From Streptomyces sp. Root1304 (lineage in GTDB: Bacteria; Actinomycetota; Actinomycetes; Streptomycetales; Streptomycetaceae): 41,548 nt of DNA. The position numbers were made by a program, and so were the translations under genes. This document shows, in pieces, positions 1 to 7,735 of this stretch. The stretch is from NCBI RefSeq assembly GCF_001426405.1, contig NZ_LMEP01000027.1, positions 1-41,548 of the forward strand, written 5' to 3'. The notes below the pieces were generated by a model, which was not told the DNA's origin, made no database searches, and saw nothing but the letters and a program-made list of their open reading frames with translations. Within the stretch, counting starts at the first letter, position 1; the number at the start of each line of letters is the position of its first letter.

Positions 1-415
1 CTCGCATCTCAGCATGAGCATGCCCAGCAGGTGCCCGGCGTGGCGATCAGTACCACGATCGAGCGATCACGAACCGAGGAAGATCGGACTTAACGCCCTC
101 TGAGGCGGGTCGGGCGGCGACCGCGTCCGCTGTGGGCGGCGGTCCGCCGGTCGGAACTGAACCTAGCCATGGGCTCGACGGGCCTCGACCGTCACCGGTT
201 TGAACCGTGGTACGTCATGAGGCGCACAGGCCCGCGCCCGGTCACCTGCTCGCCGCAGTGGCCTCATACCGGCGCGGTAGGCGACGTACGCCATCACCCT
301 CGGGGGCCGACTGTGCGCCCGGGTCCGGAACGGCGCACTCCTGCGCCCGCAGCTGTTGTGTGCACTCAGCCGGTCCCCGCGGTCCTGCCCCAGTCGCTGT
401 CCGGGGGTCGCGCCC
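1..415. other. non-coding stretch downstream of the response regulator
   Basis: I see no credible gene here. The open frames on the plus strand are antisense shadows of the response regulator and run into it. There are short GC-rich dyads near 140-156 that could contribute to transcription termination for the minus-strand two-component operon, but none is strong enough to call. No tRNA-like or repeat structure was seen. Confidence 0.5.
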
Positions 416-1162
416 TCAGTCGCTGTCGGTGGTCCGGGTGTGGCCGGGGACGACGAGTCCCGTCTCGTACGCGAAGACCACCGCCTGCGCGCGGCTGGAC
501 AGTCCGAGCTTCGCCATCGCCCGGTTGAGGTGGGTCTTGACGGTTGCCTCGCTCAGGAGGAGCTGCTGGGCGATCTCGCCGTTGGACAGGCCGCGGGCGA
601 CCTGGACGAGTACCTCGTTCTCGCGGTTGGTGACGGTCCGCCAGGCAGGGGGAAGGCAGTCCTCGGGCGCCGGGGCGGGCGCGTACGCCTCGATCAGTCG
701 CCGCGTCACCGACGGGGAGAACAGCATGTCCCCGGCGGCCACCGTGTGCACGGCCGTGACCAGCCGCTCCGGCGGGGTCTCCTTGAGGAGGAACCCGCTG
801 GCTCCGGCGCGCAGGGCGCTGTACACGTACGCGTCGAGGTCGAACGTGGTGAGCACGATGACGCGGGGTGGCGTGGGGTCGGTCCTCGGCGGTGTCGCGT
901 CCAGCGGCGCCGGGCGGGCGGTGGCCGGTTGGGCCAGGATGCGTTCGGTGGCCTGGATGCCGTCGGTGCCGGGCATCCGGATGTCCATCAGGACGACGTC
1001 GGGCGAGGTGGCCGCCACCTGCCGGACGGCGTCGTCACCGTCGCAGGCCTCGCCGACGACCTCCACTCCCGGAGCCATCCGCAGCAGGGCGGCGAGCCCG
1101 GCCCGGACGAGGATCTGGTCGTCGACCACCAGGACGGAAGGCATCGTCGGGAACATCCTCAT
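416..1162 (-). CDS. NarL/LuxR-family two-component response regulator
   Basis: This is a cytoplasmic DNA-binding response regulator of the NarL type. Residues about 9-130 form the receiver domain: the acidic pair is in VLVVDDQ, the phospho-acceptor is D60 in LMDIRMPGTDG, and the switch and lysine region is VIVLTTFDLD then LLKE. A LuxR-type helix-turn-helix occupies about residues 175-235 (TNRENEVLVQVARGLSNGEI, ATVKTHLNRAMAKL). There is an unusual Pro/Ala/Thr-rich insertion near residues 78-98 inside the receiver domain. It lies 30 bases downstream of the histidine kinase on the same strand and must be its partner. The start is uncertain: an ATG at 1144 (MPSVLVVDD) has AGGA upstream and may be the true start. 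The regulated genes cannot be told from the sequence. Confidence 0.93.
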   Translation of the reverse strand: MRMFPTMPSVLVVDDQILVRAGLAALLRMAPGVEVVGEACDGDDAVRQVAATSPDVVLMDIRMPGTDGIQATERILAQPATARPAPLDATPPRTDPTPPRVIVLTTFDLDAYVYSALRAGASGFLLKETPPERLVTAVHTVAAGDMLFSPSVTRRLIEAYAPAPAPEDCLPPAWRTVTNRENEVLVQVARGLSNGEIAQQLLLSEATVKTHLNRAMAKLGLSSRAQAVVFAYETGLVVPGHTRTTDSD

Positions 1163-1192
1163 GGGGACGGCCGGTCCTCGATGGCGCGAGGC

Positions 1193-2482
1193 TCACGGCG
1201 ACGGGGACCGGAGGCCGTGCGGTCGACCGTTGTCGGCGGTCGGAGCGGGCAGGCTGAGCAGTACCTCGAAGCCGCCCCCCGTACGGGGGCCGACGTTCAC
1301 CGTCCCTTGGTAGATCCTGGCGCGTTCGCGCATGCCGATCAACCCGTGGCCGATGTTCGGCCGTGTATCGGCCGGAACCCGTCCCTGTCCGTCGTCGGCG
1401 ATCCGTACGGTGAGGCTTCGCCGGCCGTAGCCGACGGTCACCGTCGCGGTGGCGGGCCCGGCGTGCCGCAGGACGTTGGTCAGCGCCTCCTGGATCACCC
1501 GGTAGGCGCACAGGTCCATCCCGGGCGGCAGTGGATAGGGCTCTCCGGTGATGTCCAGGTCCACCGGGACGCCGGCGTCCCGCACACGGAGGAGCAGGGT
1601 GTCGAGCCGTTCGAGACCGGGGGCCGGTGCGTAGGCGTCCTCCGCTCCCTCGGCGCCGGGGCCCGTACCCGTGCCCGGTCCGGGGCTGCCGACGGTGGCC
1701 GTGGTGTCCTCCGGTCCGACGCGCAGCAGCACCAGGAGACGGCGGAGTTCTTCGAGGGCCTCCCTGCTGGTGGCCGCGATCGTGTCCAGGGCACGTTGGG
1801 CGGTCGCCGGATCGCCCTCGAACACGTAGGACGCCATCCCGGCCTGGAGCGAGACCACGGACATGTGGTGGGCGACGACGTCGTGGAGCTCCCGGGCGAT
1901 GCGGACGCGTTCCTCGGTGACGGCCTGTGAGGCCCTGGTCTCCTGCTCGGCGTGGAGCTGGAGCGTCAGCCGGGCCAGTTCCCGGGTGCGTTCGGCGGCC
2001 CGGCCGGCGCCGCGCCCGATGAGTACGACCACCGCGGGGAAGGCCACCGCCTGCACGAGCACGGTCTTCATGGAGCCGTTGTGCACGTTGGACAGACCGG
2101 CCAGCAGCCAGGTCACGCCCACCGCCGCGCCACCGATCCGGACGGGCATTCCGTTACGGGTCGCCGCCACGGTGTACAGGGCGAGCAGTGTCGCCGGGGC
2201 GTTGACCACGGGCCAGTATCCGCAGGCGATGTACGCCGTCCACAGGACGACGACGGCCGAAAGCACGGCCACCGGCGCGAGCCTGCGCGCGACGAGCACG
2301 ACGCTCGTCAGCACGGTCAGCGCGGCGCCGGTCGTGTCCATGCCGGTCCAGCCGGTCGGCGGTCGCTCCATCCCGAGCAGCAGGGCGGTGGTCGCGTACC
2401 CCACGGCGAGGAGCGAATCGACCACCACGGGTCGACGCAGGCCCTCGCCGGGACGGCCGAAGAGTCCCCGATCCGGTCGCAT
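1193..2482 (-). CDS. NarL-type sensor histidine kinase (HisKA_3)
   Basis: Membrane-bound histidine kinase that phosphorylates the adjacent response regulator. About residues 20-155 hold several hydrophobic segments consistent with four to six transmembrane helices and no sizeable extracellular domain, so the signal is probably sensed in the membrane. A coiled linker follows, then the HisKA_3 dimerisation box ERVRIARELHDVVAHHMSVV with phospho-acceptor H200. The C-terminal HATPase domain has an N box (VIQEALTNVLRHA) and a G box (DDGQG, then GHGLIGMRERA). A Gly/Pro/Thr-rich linker (about 265-280) separates the two catalytic parts. I chose the ATG at 2482 (MRPDRGLFGR); the frame stays open to 2539, but that extension looks non-native. 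The family (DesK/NarX-like) is very common in Streptomyces. Confidence 0.92.
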   Translation of the reverse strand: MRPDRGLFGRPGEGLRRPVVVDSLLAVGYATTALLLGMERPPTGWTGMDTTGAALTVLTSVVLVARRLAPVAVLSAVVVLWTAYIACGYWPVVNAPATLLALYTVAATRNGMPVRIGGAAVGVTWLLAGLSNVHNGSMKTVLVQAVAFPAVVVLIGRGAGRAAERTRELARLTLQLHAEQETRASQAVTEERVRIARELHDVVAHHMSVVSLQAGMASYVFEGDPATAQRALDTIAATSREALEELRRLLVLLRVGPEDTTATVGSPGPGTGTGPGAEGAEDAYAPAPGLERLDTLLLRVRDAGVPVDLDITGEPYPLPPGMDLCAYRVIQEALTNVLRHAGPATATVTVGYGRRSLTVRIADDGQGRVPADTRPNIGHGLIGMRERARIYQGTVNVGPRTGGGFEVLLSLPAPTADNGRPHGLRSPSP

Positions 2483-2700
2483 CAGCGCAGCGTACGCGCC
2501 CGGGCAGGAGTGATCCATGAGACGGCTGCGGTACGTCAACTACCGCGAGACGTCTACGGGATACCGCCGGGGTTTCAGGCGGTGGGCGGGGGCCTGACGG
2601 TCGTGCGGCGGCTTCACGAGCCCGTCGGGCGGCTCCGGACACCTCCGGCACGGCTGAATCCGTTGCTCGCCTTCGAGCCCCGTGAGAGCATCGATCTTCG

Positions 2701-2756
2701 ACGGTCCGCCTCCTTTCGTTCGCGCTTCGCGACGCGAACGAAAGGAGGCGGACCGT
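2701..2756 (+). promoter_or_regulatory. perfect 24-bp hairpin hiding the ribosome binding site of the dioxygenase operon
   Basis: Bases 2701-2724 and 2733-2756 are perfect reverse complements, with an 8-base loop (CTTCGCGA, containing TTCG). The right arm carries AAAGGAGG at 2741-2748, an excellent Shine-Dalgarno sequence 12 bases before the ATG at 2761; the left arm carries the matching CCTCCTTT. Folded as RNA, the structure would bury the ribosome binding site. The neighbouring gene upstream is divergent, so a terminator role is not needed. It could equally be a 24-bp dyad operator for a repressor. If translation instead starts at the ATG at 2815, the hairpin would lie in the leader. Confidence 0.75.
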
Positions 2757-2760
2757 TGCC

Positions 2761-4044
2761 ATGCTCAGGGTTTCCGGTCATTCACCCATATCCGCGAACG
2801 GCAGGTGCGGTTCGATGTACGCAACAGAGTTCACAGAAGCCCGTATCGAGGATTCGAGCAATCTCCTGGTCGCACCTTCGGCCTTGCGGGACCACGATGT
2901 GGTGAGGGAGTTCTTCGGGTCCACGATCACGCCGGAGGAACTTTCTTCGGGTTCGCCCGGCCTCGCGCGGAAGACCGTCTACCTGTGTGGCGATGTGTCC
3001 GAGGTCAGTGCCCGCCAACTGGAGCAGGCCGCACGGGTGTTCGTCGTCCGGGAGCTGTCAGGCGGTTACGACGAAGACGCCGCCGGCGCTTGGCCCGTCA
3101 TCGGCCTCGGCCGGGTTCCCGTCCGCGTCCACGGCGTCGGTGTGTTCTACCGGCGCTTCTTCGAACTCGACGCCGATCACTTCGGACGGATCAGTACGGA
3201 GCACGCCTTCCAGTCCCTGACGGAGGGGACCAAGCCCGGGACGGCCCATCGCAGCGGTATCTATCTGACGCCCGTCACACAGGCCGGTGACGAGCTGCAT
3301 TTCCGTCTGCTCCGGTGCTCCACGAATCTCTCGGGGCCGACGGAGGGCTTTCGCCCGACCGACACGCAGATCGTCGACGCTCTGAACCGCGAGGCGCCCA
3401 GCGTCTTCCTGGACCAGGCGCCGCTGAATCACGTCCTCGCGCAGATCTACCACAACACCCTTGCCACGGCGGAGCGGAAGCAGTCCAAGGCCAAGATCTC
3501 GTCCCATGCCGACAAGACCAAGGACATGCCCGTCAATGGCGTCATGGCCTTCTGCACGTTCTATGACGAGCTCGACAAGCTGCAGCCCCTCGCGGAGGAC
3601 ACCTTCGACTACGGGGTGAAGGGTGTCAGCGGGCTGACCAGGCTCCATTTCCGTCTCAAGGAGCCGCACGGGGAGCGCGACGGTGGCGCACTCCCCTCGC
3701 AGTTCGCCGTGACCCTCTATCCCGGCTCGGTGTTCTTCATGCCGTTGTCGACCAATCGCCTGTACACGCACGAGATCCGGCCCGCCGCCTTGGACGCCGA
3801 ACTGCTCCCGACCCGCCTGGGATACGTGGTGCGCTGTTCGAACGCGGAAGCCGTCCACAAGGACGGTCGCACGTTCCTCAAACTGGCCGGGGGTTCGGCG
3901 AAGCTGGAGCCGCCCACAGAGGCCGGGACGGACGAGCTGCGCAGGCTGTACGCCGAGGAGAACAGGACCTCGTCCTTCATCGATTACGGCGACGAGTTCC
4001 TCTTCAGCATGAACGCGGGAGATTACGATGCCCCCCGAGTCTAG
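2761..4044 (+). CDS. AlkB-like 2-oxoglutarate/Fe(II) dioxygenase, long paralogue
   Basis: I read this 427-residue protein as a non-haem iron dioxygenase of AlkB-like type. The iron triad would be H249 and D251 (KISSHADKTKD) and H337 (RLYTHEIRP). R352 and R358, spaced six residues apart in TRLGYVVRCS, match the Arg pair that binds 2-oxoglutarate in E. coli AlkB (R204/R210). Y230 in VLAQIYHN stands where AlkB has its cofactor-binding Tyr. The first 210 residues have no domain I recognise. The ATG at 2761 has AAAGGAGG upstream; the ATG at 2815 (MYATEF) is an alternative with a weak site. The stop overlaps the next gene by 17 bases, so the two are probably translationally coupled. Codon third positions look less GC-rich than in neighbours, hinting at transfer. 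Substrate unknown: nucleic acid, protein or small molecule. The family call rests on motifs, not on a database search. Confidence 0.7.
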   Translation: MLRVSGHSPISANGRCGSMYATEFTEARIEDSSNLLVAPSALRDHDVVREFFGSTITPEELSSGSPGLARKTVYLCGDVSEVSARQLEQAARVFVVRELSGGYDEDAAGAWPVIGLGRVPVRVHGVGVFYRRFFELDADHFGRISTEHAFQSLTEGTKPGTAHRSGIYLTPVTQAGDELHFRLLRCSTNLSGPTEGFRPTDTQIVDALNREAPSVFLDQAPLNHVLAQIYHNTLATAERKQSKAKISSHADKTKDMPVNGVMAFCTFYDELDKLQPLAEDTFDYGVKGVSGLTRLHFRLKEPHGERDGGALPSQFAVTLYPGSVFFMPLSTNRLYTHEIRPAALDAELLPTRLGYVVRCSNAEAVHKDGRTFLKLAGGSAKLEPPTEAGTDELRRLYAEENRTSSFIDYGDEFLFSMNAGDYDAPRV

Positions 4045-4798
4045 GATCCCGGACGAGATCATCCGGTGCGATGTGCCGACCGAGGGAAGCCTCTTTGCGG
4101 AGCTGTCCGCGTCGGTGCGTTGGGAAGACGTGGGCAAGGGCCGACGGGGCGCCGTGCTTGCCGAGGTCGACGAGACCGGTGGTGTGCCCCTCGTGCGTAC
4201 CACCACGCGGTACGGCAGCCCGACGCAGCGCTTCGGGGCGGTGCACGAACGGCTGGCGCGACTGGTCCAGGAGCGGGCGGGCCTTCCGGTCGGCTTCAAC
4301 AACGCCCTCATCGAGAGCTACACCAACGCCTACCGAACCATGGGTGGCCATTCCGACCAGGCCCTCGATCTGGCCGAGGGATCGTTCATCGCCGTCTACT
4401 CGTGTTACCGATTTCCCGAAGCGCGCCCGCCGAGGAAGCTGGTCTTCGAATCCAAGGGTTCGGGTGACGAGAAGTACGCGATCTCCCTCGCCCACAACAG
4501 TGTCGTCGCCTTCTCCGTGGCGTCGAACCGGCGGCTCAGGCACAGGATCCTGTTGGACGCGCCCGACCGGGAGCAGGACAACCAGTGGTTGGGTGTGACG
4601 TTCCGAACGTCGAAGACCCTCGTTCGGTTTCGCGACGGGGATGCGTATCTGCCGCAGGGTGAGCGCCTCATGCCGGCCGACGAGGAGCAAAGCCGTGCGT
4701 TCTACCAGATGCGGCGCCGCGAGAACCATGAAGAGGACTTCGTCTACCCCCCGCTGACGTACACCGTCAGCGAGAGCGATCTCGTGCCGCCTGTCTGA
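4028..4798 (+). CDS. AlkB-like 2-oxoglutarate/Fe(II) dioxygenase, short paralogue
   Basis: This 256-residue protein resembles AlkB more clearly than its neighbour does. FNNALIESYTNAYRTMGGHS followed by DQALDL corresponds to the AlkB strand leading into HxD, giving H108 and D110; RRLRHRILL supplies the distal H172; and NQWLGVTFRTSK supplies R193. Compared with AlkB the first of the two 2-oxoglutarate arginines is a Trp (W187), and the Asn of the N-x-Y motif is Glu (E96), while Y98 is kept. It starts inside the upstream gene with GGGAG in front of the ATG. The two proteins may work as a heteromer or act in sequence on one substrate; that is inference. AlkB enzymes repair alkylated bases, but divergent members act on RNA, proteins or metabolites, so a repair role should not be assumed. 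Confidence 0.75.
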   Translation: MPPESRIPDEIIRCDVPTEGSLFAELSASVRWEDVGKGRRGAVLAEVDETGGVPLVRTTTRYGSPTQRFGAVHERLARLVQERAGLPVGFNNALIESYTNAYRTMGGHSDQALDLAEGSFIAVYSCYRFPEARPPRKLVFESKGSGDEKYAISLAHNSVVAFSVASNRRLRHRILLDAPDREQDNQWLGVTFRTSKTLVRFRDGDAYLPQGERLMPADEEQSRAFYQMRRRENHEEDFVYPPLTYTVSESDLVPPV

Positions 4799-4860
4799 CC
4801 TGCGGCTGTCCGGCCACGACATCGTTGCCGACAGCGACTGCCGGACGGCAGGATGACCCG

Positions 4861-6393
4861 GTGTCGAACTCTCTCCACGGCCCGTGGCTGCGTGGCATGG
4901 CCTTCAATCCGGCGGCGCCCTCCGACGTACTGATACGCCTGTTGGATCGAGCGGCCGGCGAGGCCGGGCTCCTGCTGTGCGAGGGGCGTGACCTGCCCGA
5001 CGCCGTCCTCGACGCTGCCCTGCGCCATCCGGACGGAGTCATCCGCCGCACGCTCGCACACAACCGCTACGTCGACCCGGCGCGGCTCGCCCCCTTGGCG
5101 ACGGACCCGTCGGGGATCGTCCGCGGGTGGCTCGCCGCCGGCCCCCGTCACTACCCCCGATGGGTCCGACCGCTGCCGGACGACATCCTCATGAGCCTCC
5201 TGACCGCGCGGGACGGGGGCGAGGACGGCAAGCTCACGGCGAAGGAGATCGTCGGGGAGCTCGATTCCTCCCGGCAGATCCCGTTGTCCTTCTTCCTCCG
5301 CATGGCCGGCCGCGAGGACCCCGAACTCCGGGTCCTGGCCACATGGCGGTGGGAGTCGCTCACCCCGGCGCAGCGGGCGGGGCTGCTCGACGATCCGAAC
5401 GCCGCGGTCCGTGAAGCGGCGCGGGAGAGGAACTGGTCGCTGCAGCCGGAACGGGTGGAGGCGATGCTGCCCTCGTTCGGTGCGCGCAACGAATTCGTGT
5501 TCGCCACGTGCGCTCTGTCCCCCGCGCTCGTCGAGCAGTGCTTCGCCGACGGCTCGGTGCGCCCCCTGGCCCGGAACCGGCACACCCCGGCCTACGCCGT
5601 CGCCCGGCTCGCCCGCCATCCCGAGGCGGAGGTCCGCGCGATGGTCGCCGCCCGGCCCGACCTGGGGCCGGAGCTGGTCGCGGAGTTGAGGGAGGACCCG
5701 GACGAGGACGTGCGGATGCGTGCGCGCCTCCACCCCTTCCCCCGCACATGGGCCGAGTACGGGGCCCTCCAGTGGGTCATCGGGCACGGTCCCGACTGCA
5801 CCTGCCCGATCGGCGAGCCGTTCACCGAGTCGGGTGTCGATCCGGCCGTCGGGCCTTCGCCCGACTGGTTCGCCGCCTGCGCGGTGTCCGGGGATCCAGT
5901 GTTCCGTCGGGTCGCGGCGAGTTGGCCGGGTCTGCCGGCGGACCTCGTCGAGACGCTCGCGAAGGACGACGACGAGGAGGTGAGGATCCGGCTGGCCTGC
6001 CACCACCCGCTGGCTCCGTCGCACCTCCTGCTGGACGCCTTCGTCACCCGCCCCGCCCACCGTCCGCATCTGTTGGCCCGGCCCACCTTCCCCCGTACCG
6101 GCTGGGCTCACCTCGTCGGCCACCCGGATCCCGAGGTACGGGCCATGGCCGCAGCGGATGCCGCCGTATCAGACCCGCCGGTGGAGGACCCCGACGCGTC
6201 CGTGCGCCGGGCAGCCGCCGCCAACCCGAACCTGACGCCGGACGTCCTGGAGGACCTCCTGGCCCGCCCCGGTACCGCCGAGGGCGCTGCCGCGAATCCG
6301 GCCCTCCCCGTCGCGCGCATGCACGCACTCCTCGACGACTGCCTGAACGGCACAGCGGCCCCCGCGCCGGGCCAGGTTGTTGATCAGTCGTAG
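4861..6393 (+). CDS. leucine-rich-repeat-variant / HEAT-like repeat protein
   Basis: A 510-residue protein built from degenerate helical repeats of about 24 residues, with the recurring pattern 'hPdaeVRaalAaNPnlp..ll..La.D'. Clear units are HPDGVIRRTLAHNRYVDPAR, DPNAAVREAARERNWSLQPE, HPEAEVRAMVAARPDLGPEL and DDDEEVRIRLACHHPLAPSH, and one near the C-terminus. Such proteins usually act as protein-binding scaffolds. In the middle is a break in the repeats with a CxC motif (C313, C315 in GPDCTCPIGEPF) that could bind metal. The GTG at 4861 has AGGA seven bases upstream and gives MSNSLHGPWL; the TTG at 4825 is less likely. It follows the dioxygenase pair after 62 bases and may be co-transcribed with it. 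No enzymatic function is evident. Confidence 0.75.
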   Translation: MSNSLHGPWLRGMAFNPAAPSDVLIRLLDRAAGEAGLLLCEGRDLPDAVLDAALRHPDGVIRRTLAHNRYVDPARLAPLATDPSGIVRGWLAAGPRHYPRWVRPLPDDILMSLLTARDGGEDGKLTAKEIVGELDSSRQIPLSFFLRMAGREDPELRVLATWRWESLTPAQRAGLLDDPNAAVREAARERNWSLQPERVEAMLPSFGARNEFVFATCALSPALVEQCFADGSVRPLARNRHTPAYAVARLARHPEAEVRAMVAARPDLGPELVAELREDPDEDVRMRARLHPFPRTWAEYGALQWVIGHGPDCTCPIGEPFTESGVDPAVGPSPDWFAACAVSGDPVFRRVAASWPGLPADLVETLAKDDDEEVRIRLACHHPLAPSHLLLDAFVTRPAHRPHLLARPTFPRTGWAHLVGHPDPEVRAMAAADAAVSDPPVEDPDASVRRAAAANPNLTPDVLEDLLARPGTAEGAAANPALPVARMHALLDDCLNGTAAPAPGQVVDQS

Positions 6394-6409
6394 AGCTGAC
6401 TGGATCGAC

Positions 6410-6429
6410 GCCCAGCGTCAGGGCTGGGC
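6410..6429. terminator. small hairpin between convergent genes
   Basis: GCCCAGC and GCTGGGC form a perfect 7-bp stem with a 6-base loop just after the repeat-protein gene, facing the convergent toxin gene. It is a plausible but modest terminator without a T tract, as usual in Streptomyces. Confidence 0.35.
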
Positions 6430-6504
6430 CGACGGATCCCGGTTCGGCTTCGCCGTACTGGAGGAGGTGGACCCGTTACGCCGGAGCGTCGCCGCCACCC
6501 CAGG

Positions 6505-6876
6505 TCAGCGGGTCCACTCCTTAAGGACCGCCGCCACCTGCCGGACGTCGATGCGGCCTTCGGCCACCCGCTCCACCAGGTCGATGGCCTCCTCGGACGT
6601 GATGCTGACCTGCCGGCCGCAGGCGTGGAGGTAGGCCGCGGCCACGACCACGCCGTACAGCTCGTTGGAGTGCTCCAGGGCCGGTACCCGTACGAACTGC
6701 TCCAGAAGGGCGGCCGCACGGTGGTGGGGGTGCTCGTACACCGGGATGTCCATCACGCGGAAGGCGTGGCGGGCGCGGGCGGCTTCGAGGGCTCCCCAGT
6801 CCGCGATCTCCGGGTCGCCGGGGATCTCCTGCTGGGCGATGTCGAGCAGCCAGGACAGATCTATCTGGAGCAGCAC
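6505..6876 (-). CDS. Fic/Doc-like toxin component (degenerate active site)
   Basis: A 123-residue all-helical protein matching the small 'Fic family toxin' proteins that are common in Streptomyces: an N-terminal LQIDLSWLLDIAQQ segment, then HHRAAALLEQFVRVPALEHS and NELYGVVVAAAYLHACG, and a C-terminal DVRQVAAVLKEW helix. Doc and Fic enzymes AMPylate or phosphorylate targets using an HxFx(D/E)GNxxR loop. Here the matching segment is VPALEHSNELY: the catalytic His and the Arg are missing and only the acidic residue and Asn remain. It therefore may not be an active transferase, although this is the usual state in the Streptomyces subgroup. It lies 13 bases after its antitoxin, as a second gene of a two-gene operon. 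Confidence 0.75.
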   Translation of the reverse strand: MLLQIDLSWLLDIAQQEIPGDPEIADWGALEAARARHAFRVMDIPVYEHPHHRAAALLEQFVRVPALEHSNELYGVVVAAAYLHACGRQVSITSEEAIDLVERVAEGRIDVRQVAAVLKEWTR

Positions 6877-6889
6877 GCGACGGCCGGGA

Positions 6890-7111
6890 TCAGGCGGCGT
6901 CGGCGTCGGCGGGGCGGCCGTAGCGCTTGGCGAAGGCCTGGCCGTGCTGGGCCACGAAGGTACGGGCGCCTTCGACGAACCGGGTACGGGTCAGGTCGGC
7001 GTCCAGCACGCGGCCCGCGTAGTCCTCGGCGGGCACGTGCTTCTCCGCTGCGGCGCGCTCCAGCGCCTCGTACGCCTCGTCGCTGATCTCGATGCGGATT
7101 TCTCGTGCCAT
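6890..7111 (-). CDS. antitoxin of the Fic-like pair
   Basis: A 73-residue protein with a ribbon-helix-helix-like start (REIRIEISDEAYEALERAAA) and a C-terminal helical tail (FVEGARTFVAQHGQAFAKRY), the usual design of a DNA-binding antitoxin: the N-terminal domain binds the operon's own operator and the tail neutralises the toxin. It is the first gene of the pair, which fits tight autoregulation. The start codon sits 93 bases from the end of the next upstream gene, and that gap would carry the promoter. Confidence 0.75.
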   Translation of the reverse strand: MAREIRIEISDEAYEALERAAAEKHVPAEDYAGRVLDADLTRTRFVEGARTFVAQHGQAFAKRYGRPADADAA

Positions 7112-7204
7112 GGGTCCACGGTAGCGGCCGGGCGGCCGGCGCGGCAGGGGGTCGGGGAAGACGGGGGCGCCAGCCGCGCGCCGGGGCCCGGGACCGGGGG
7201 CTTC

Positions 7205-7735
7205 CTACGCGGTCCCGTCCTCCTCTTCGTCCAGGCCCTGGACGTCGACCGGTCGTGTTCCGTCGAAGGTCACCAGGAGGCCGTAGGGGTCGGCCAGGGC
7301 GAGCCTGCTCTCCGCGAAGCGGATTGCCCAGGTCCGGTCGGCCCACACCGTTGCTTCGGGGACTGCCAGGGGGAGCTCCGGAAGGTCCAGCCAGGTCAGC
7401 TCCTCGGCAGCGAGGCCGAATCGTGGCTCTCGGAGTCGGGTACGGCAGTACTCCAGGGCCTGGTCCACGTAGGCGTCGAAGTGGTCCACCACGTCGTGAG
7501 CGAGCCTGAGGACGGGCTCCTGCGGCGGGGCGGGCGGCTCGGTCACCACGCTCAGTCCTGCCGGGTCCGTGCCTGCGGGCCTCGGCAGGTAGCCGGTCCA
7601 GCAGGCCAGCGACGGCGGGCTCTCCGTACGGCTCAGCTCAAGCCCAGCGATGTGCAGGGTCGTCGGCAACTCCTCAGCGCCGTCTGGCACTTCGCTGCTC
7701 TCGGGTGCTCCGTGTTCGGGCATCGGCGTCTTCAT
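7205..7735 (-). CDS. hypothetical protein coupled to the TOPRIM gene
   Basis: A 176-residue protein that I do not recognise. It begins MKTPMPEHGA, is acidic, has no signal peptide or membrane segment, and contains an alternation of predicted strands and helices (RLAHDVVDHFDAYVDQALEY, LTWLDLPELPLAVPEATVWA). Its ATG overlaps the TGA of the TOPRIM gene (ATGA at 7732-7735), so the two are translationally coupled and probably act together. A second in-frame ATG at 7723 is also possible. The open frame upstream of 7735 is an antisense-type extension over the TOPRIM gene and should be ignored. Confidence 0.7.
   Translation of the reverse strand: MKTPMPEHGAPESSEVPDGAEELPTTLHIAGLELSRTESPPSLACWTGYLPRPAGTDPAGLSVVTEPPAPPQEPVLRLAHDVVDHFDAYVDQALEYCRTRLREPRFGLAAEELTWLDLPELPLAVPEATVWADRTWAIRFAESRLALADPYGLLVTFDGTRPVDVQGLDEEEDGTA

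Noticed and set aside
2711..2748. LexA (SOS) box or PafBC-type DNA-damage promoter in front of the dioxygenase pair
   Set aside because: The dyad has GTTCG before CGAAC, the reverse of the actinobacterial LexA box CGAAC-N4-GTTCG, and no TTGTCAGTG-like element was seen nearby, so damage control is not supported.
4004..6123. Long minus-strand frames across the dioxygenase and repeat-protein genes
   Set aside because: They are Arg/Gly/Val-rich antisense frames; the plus-strand frames carry coherent motifs.
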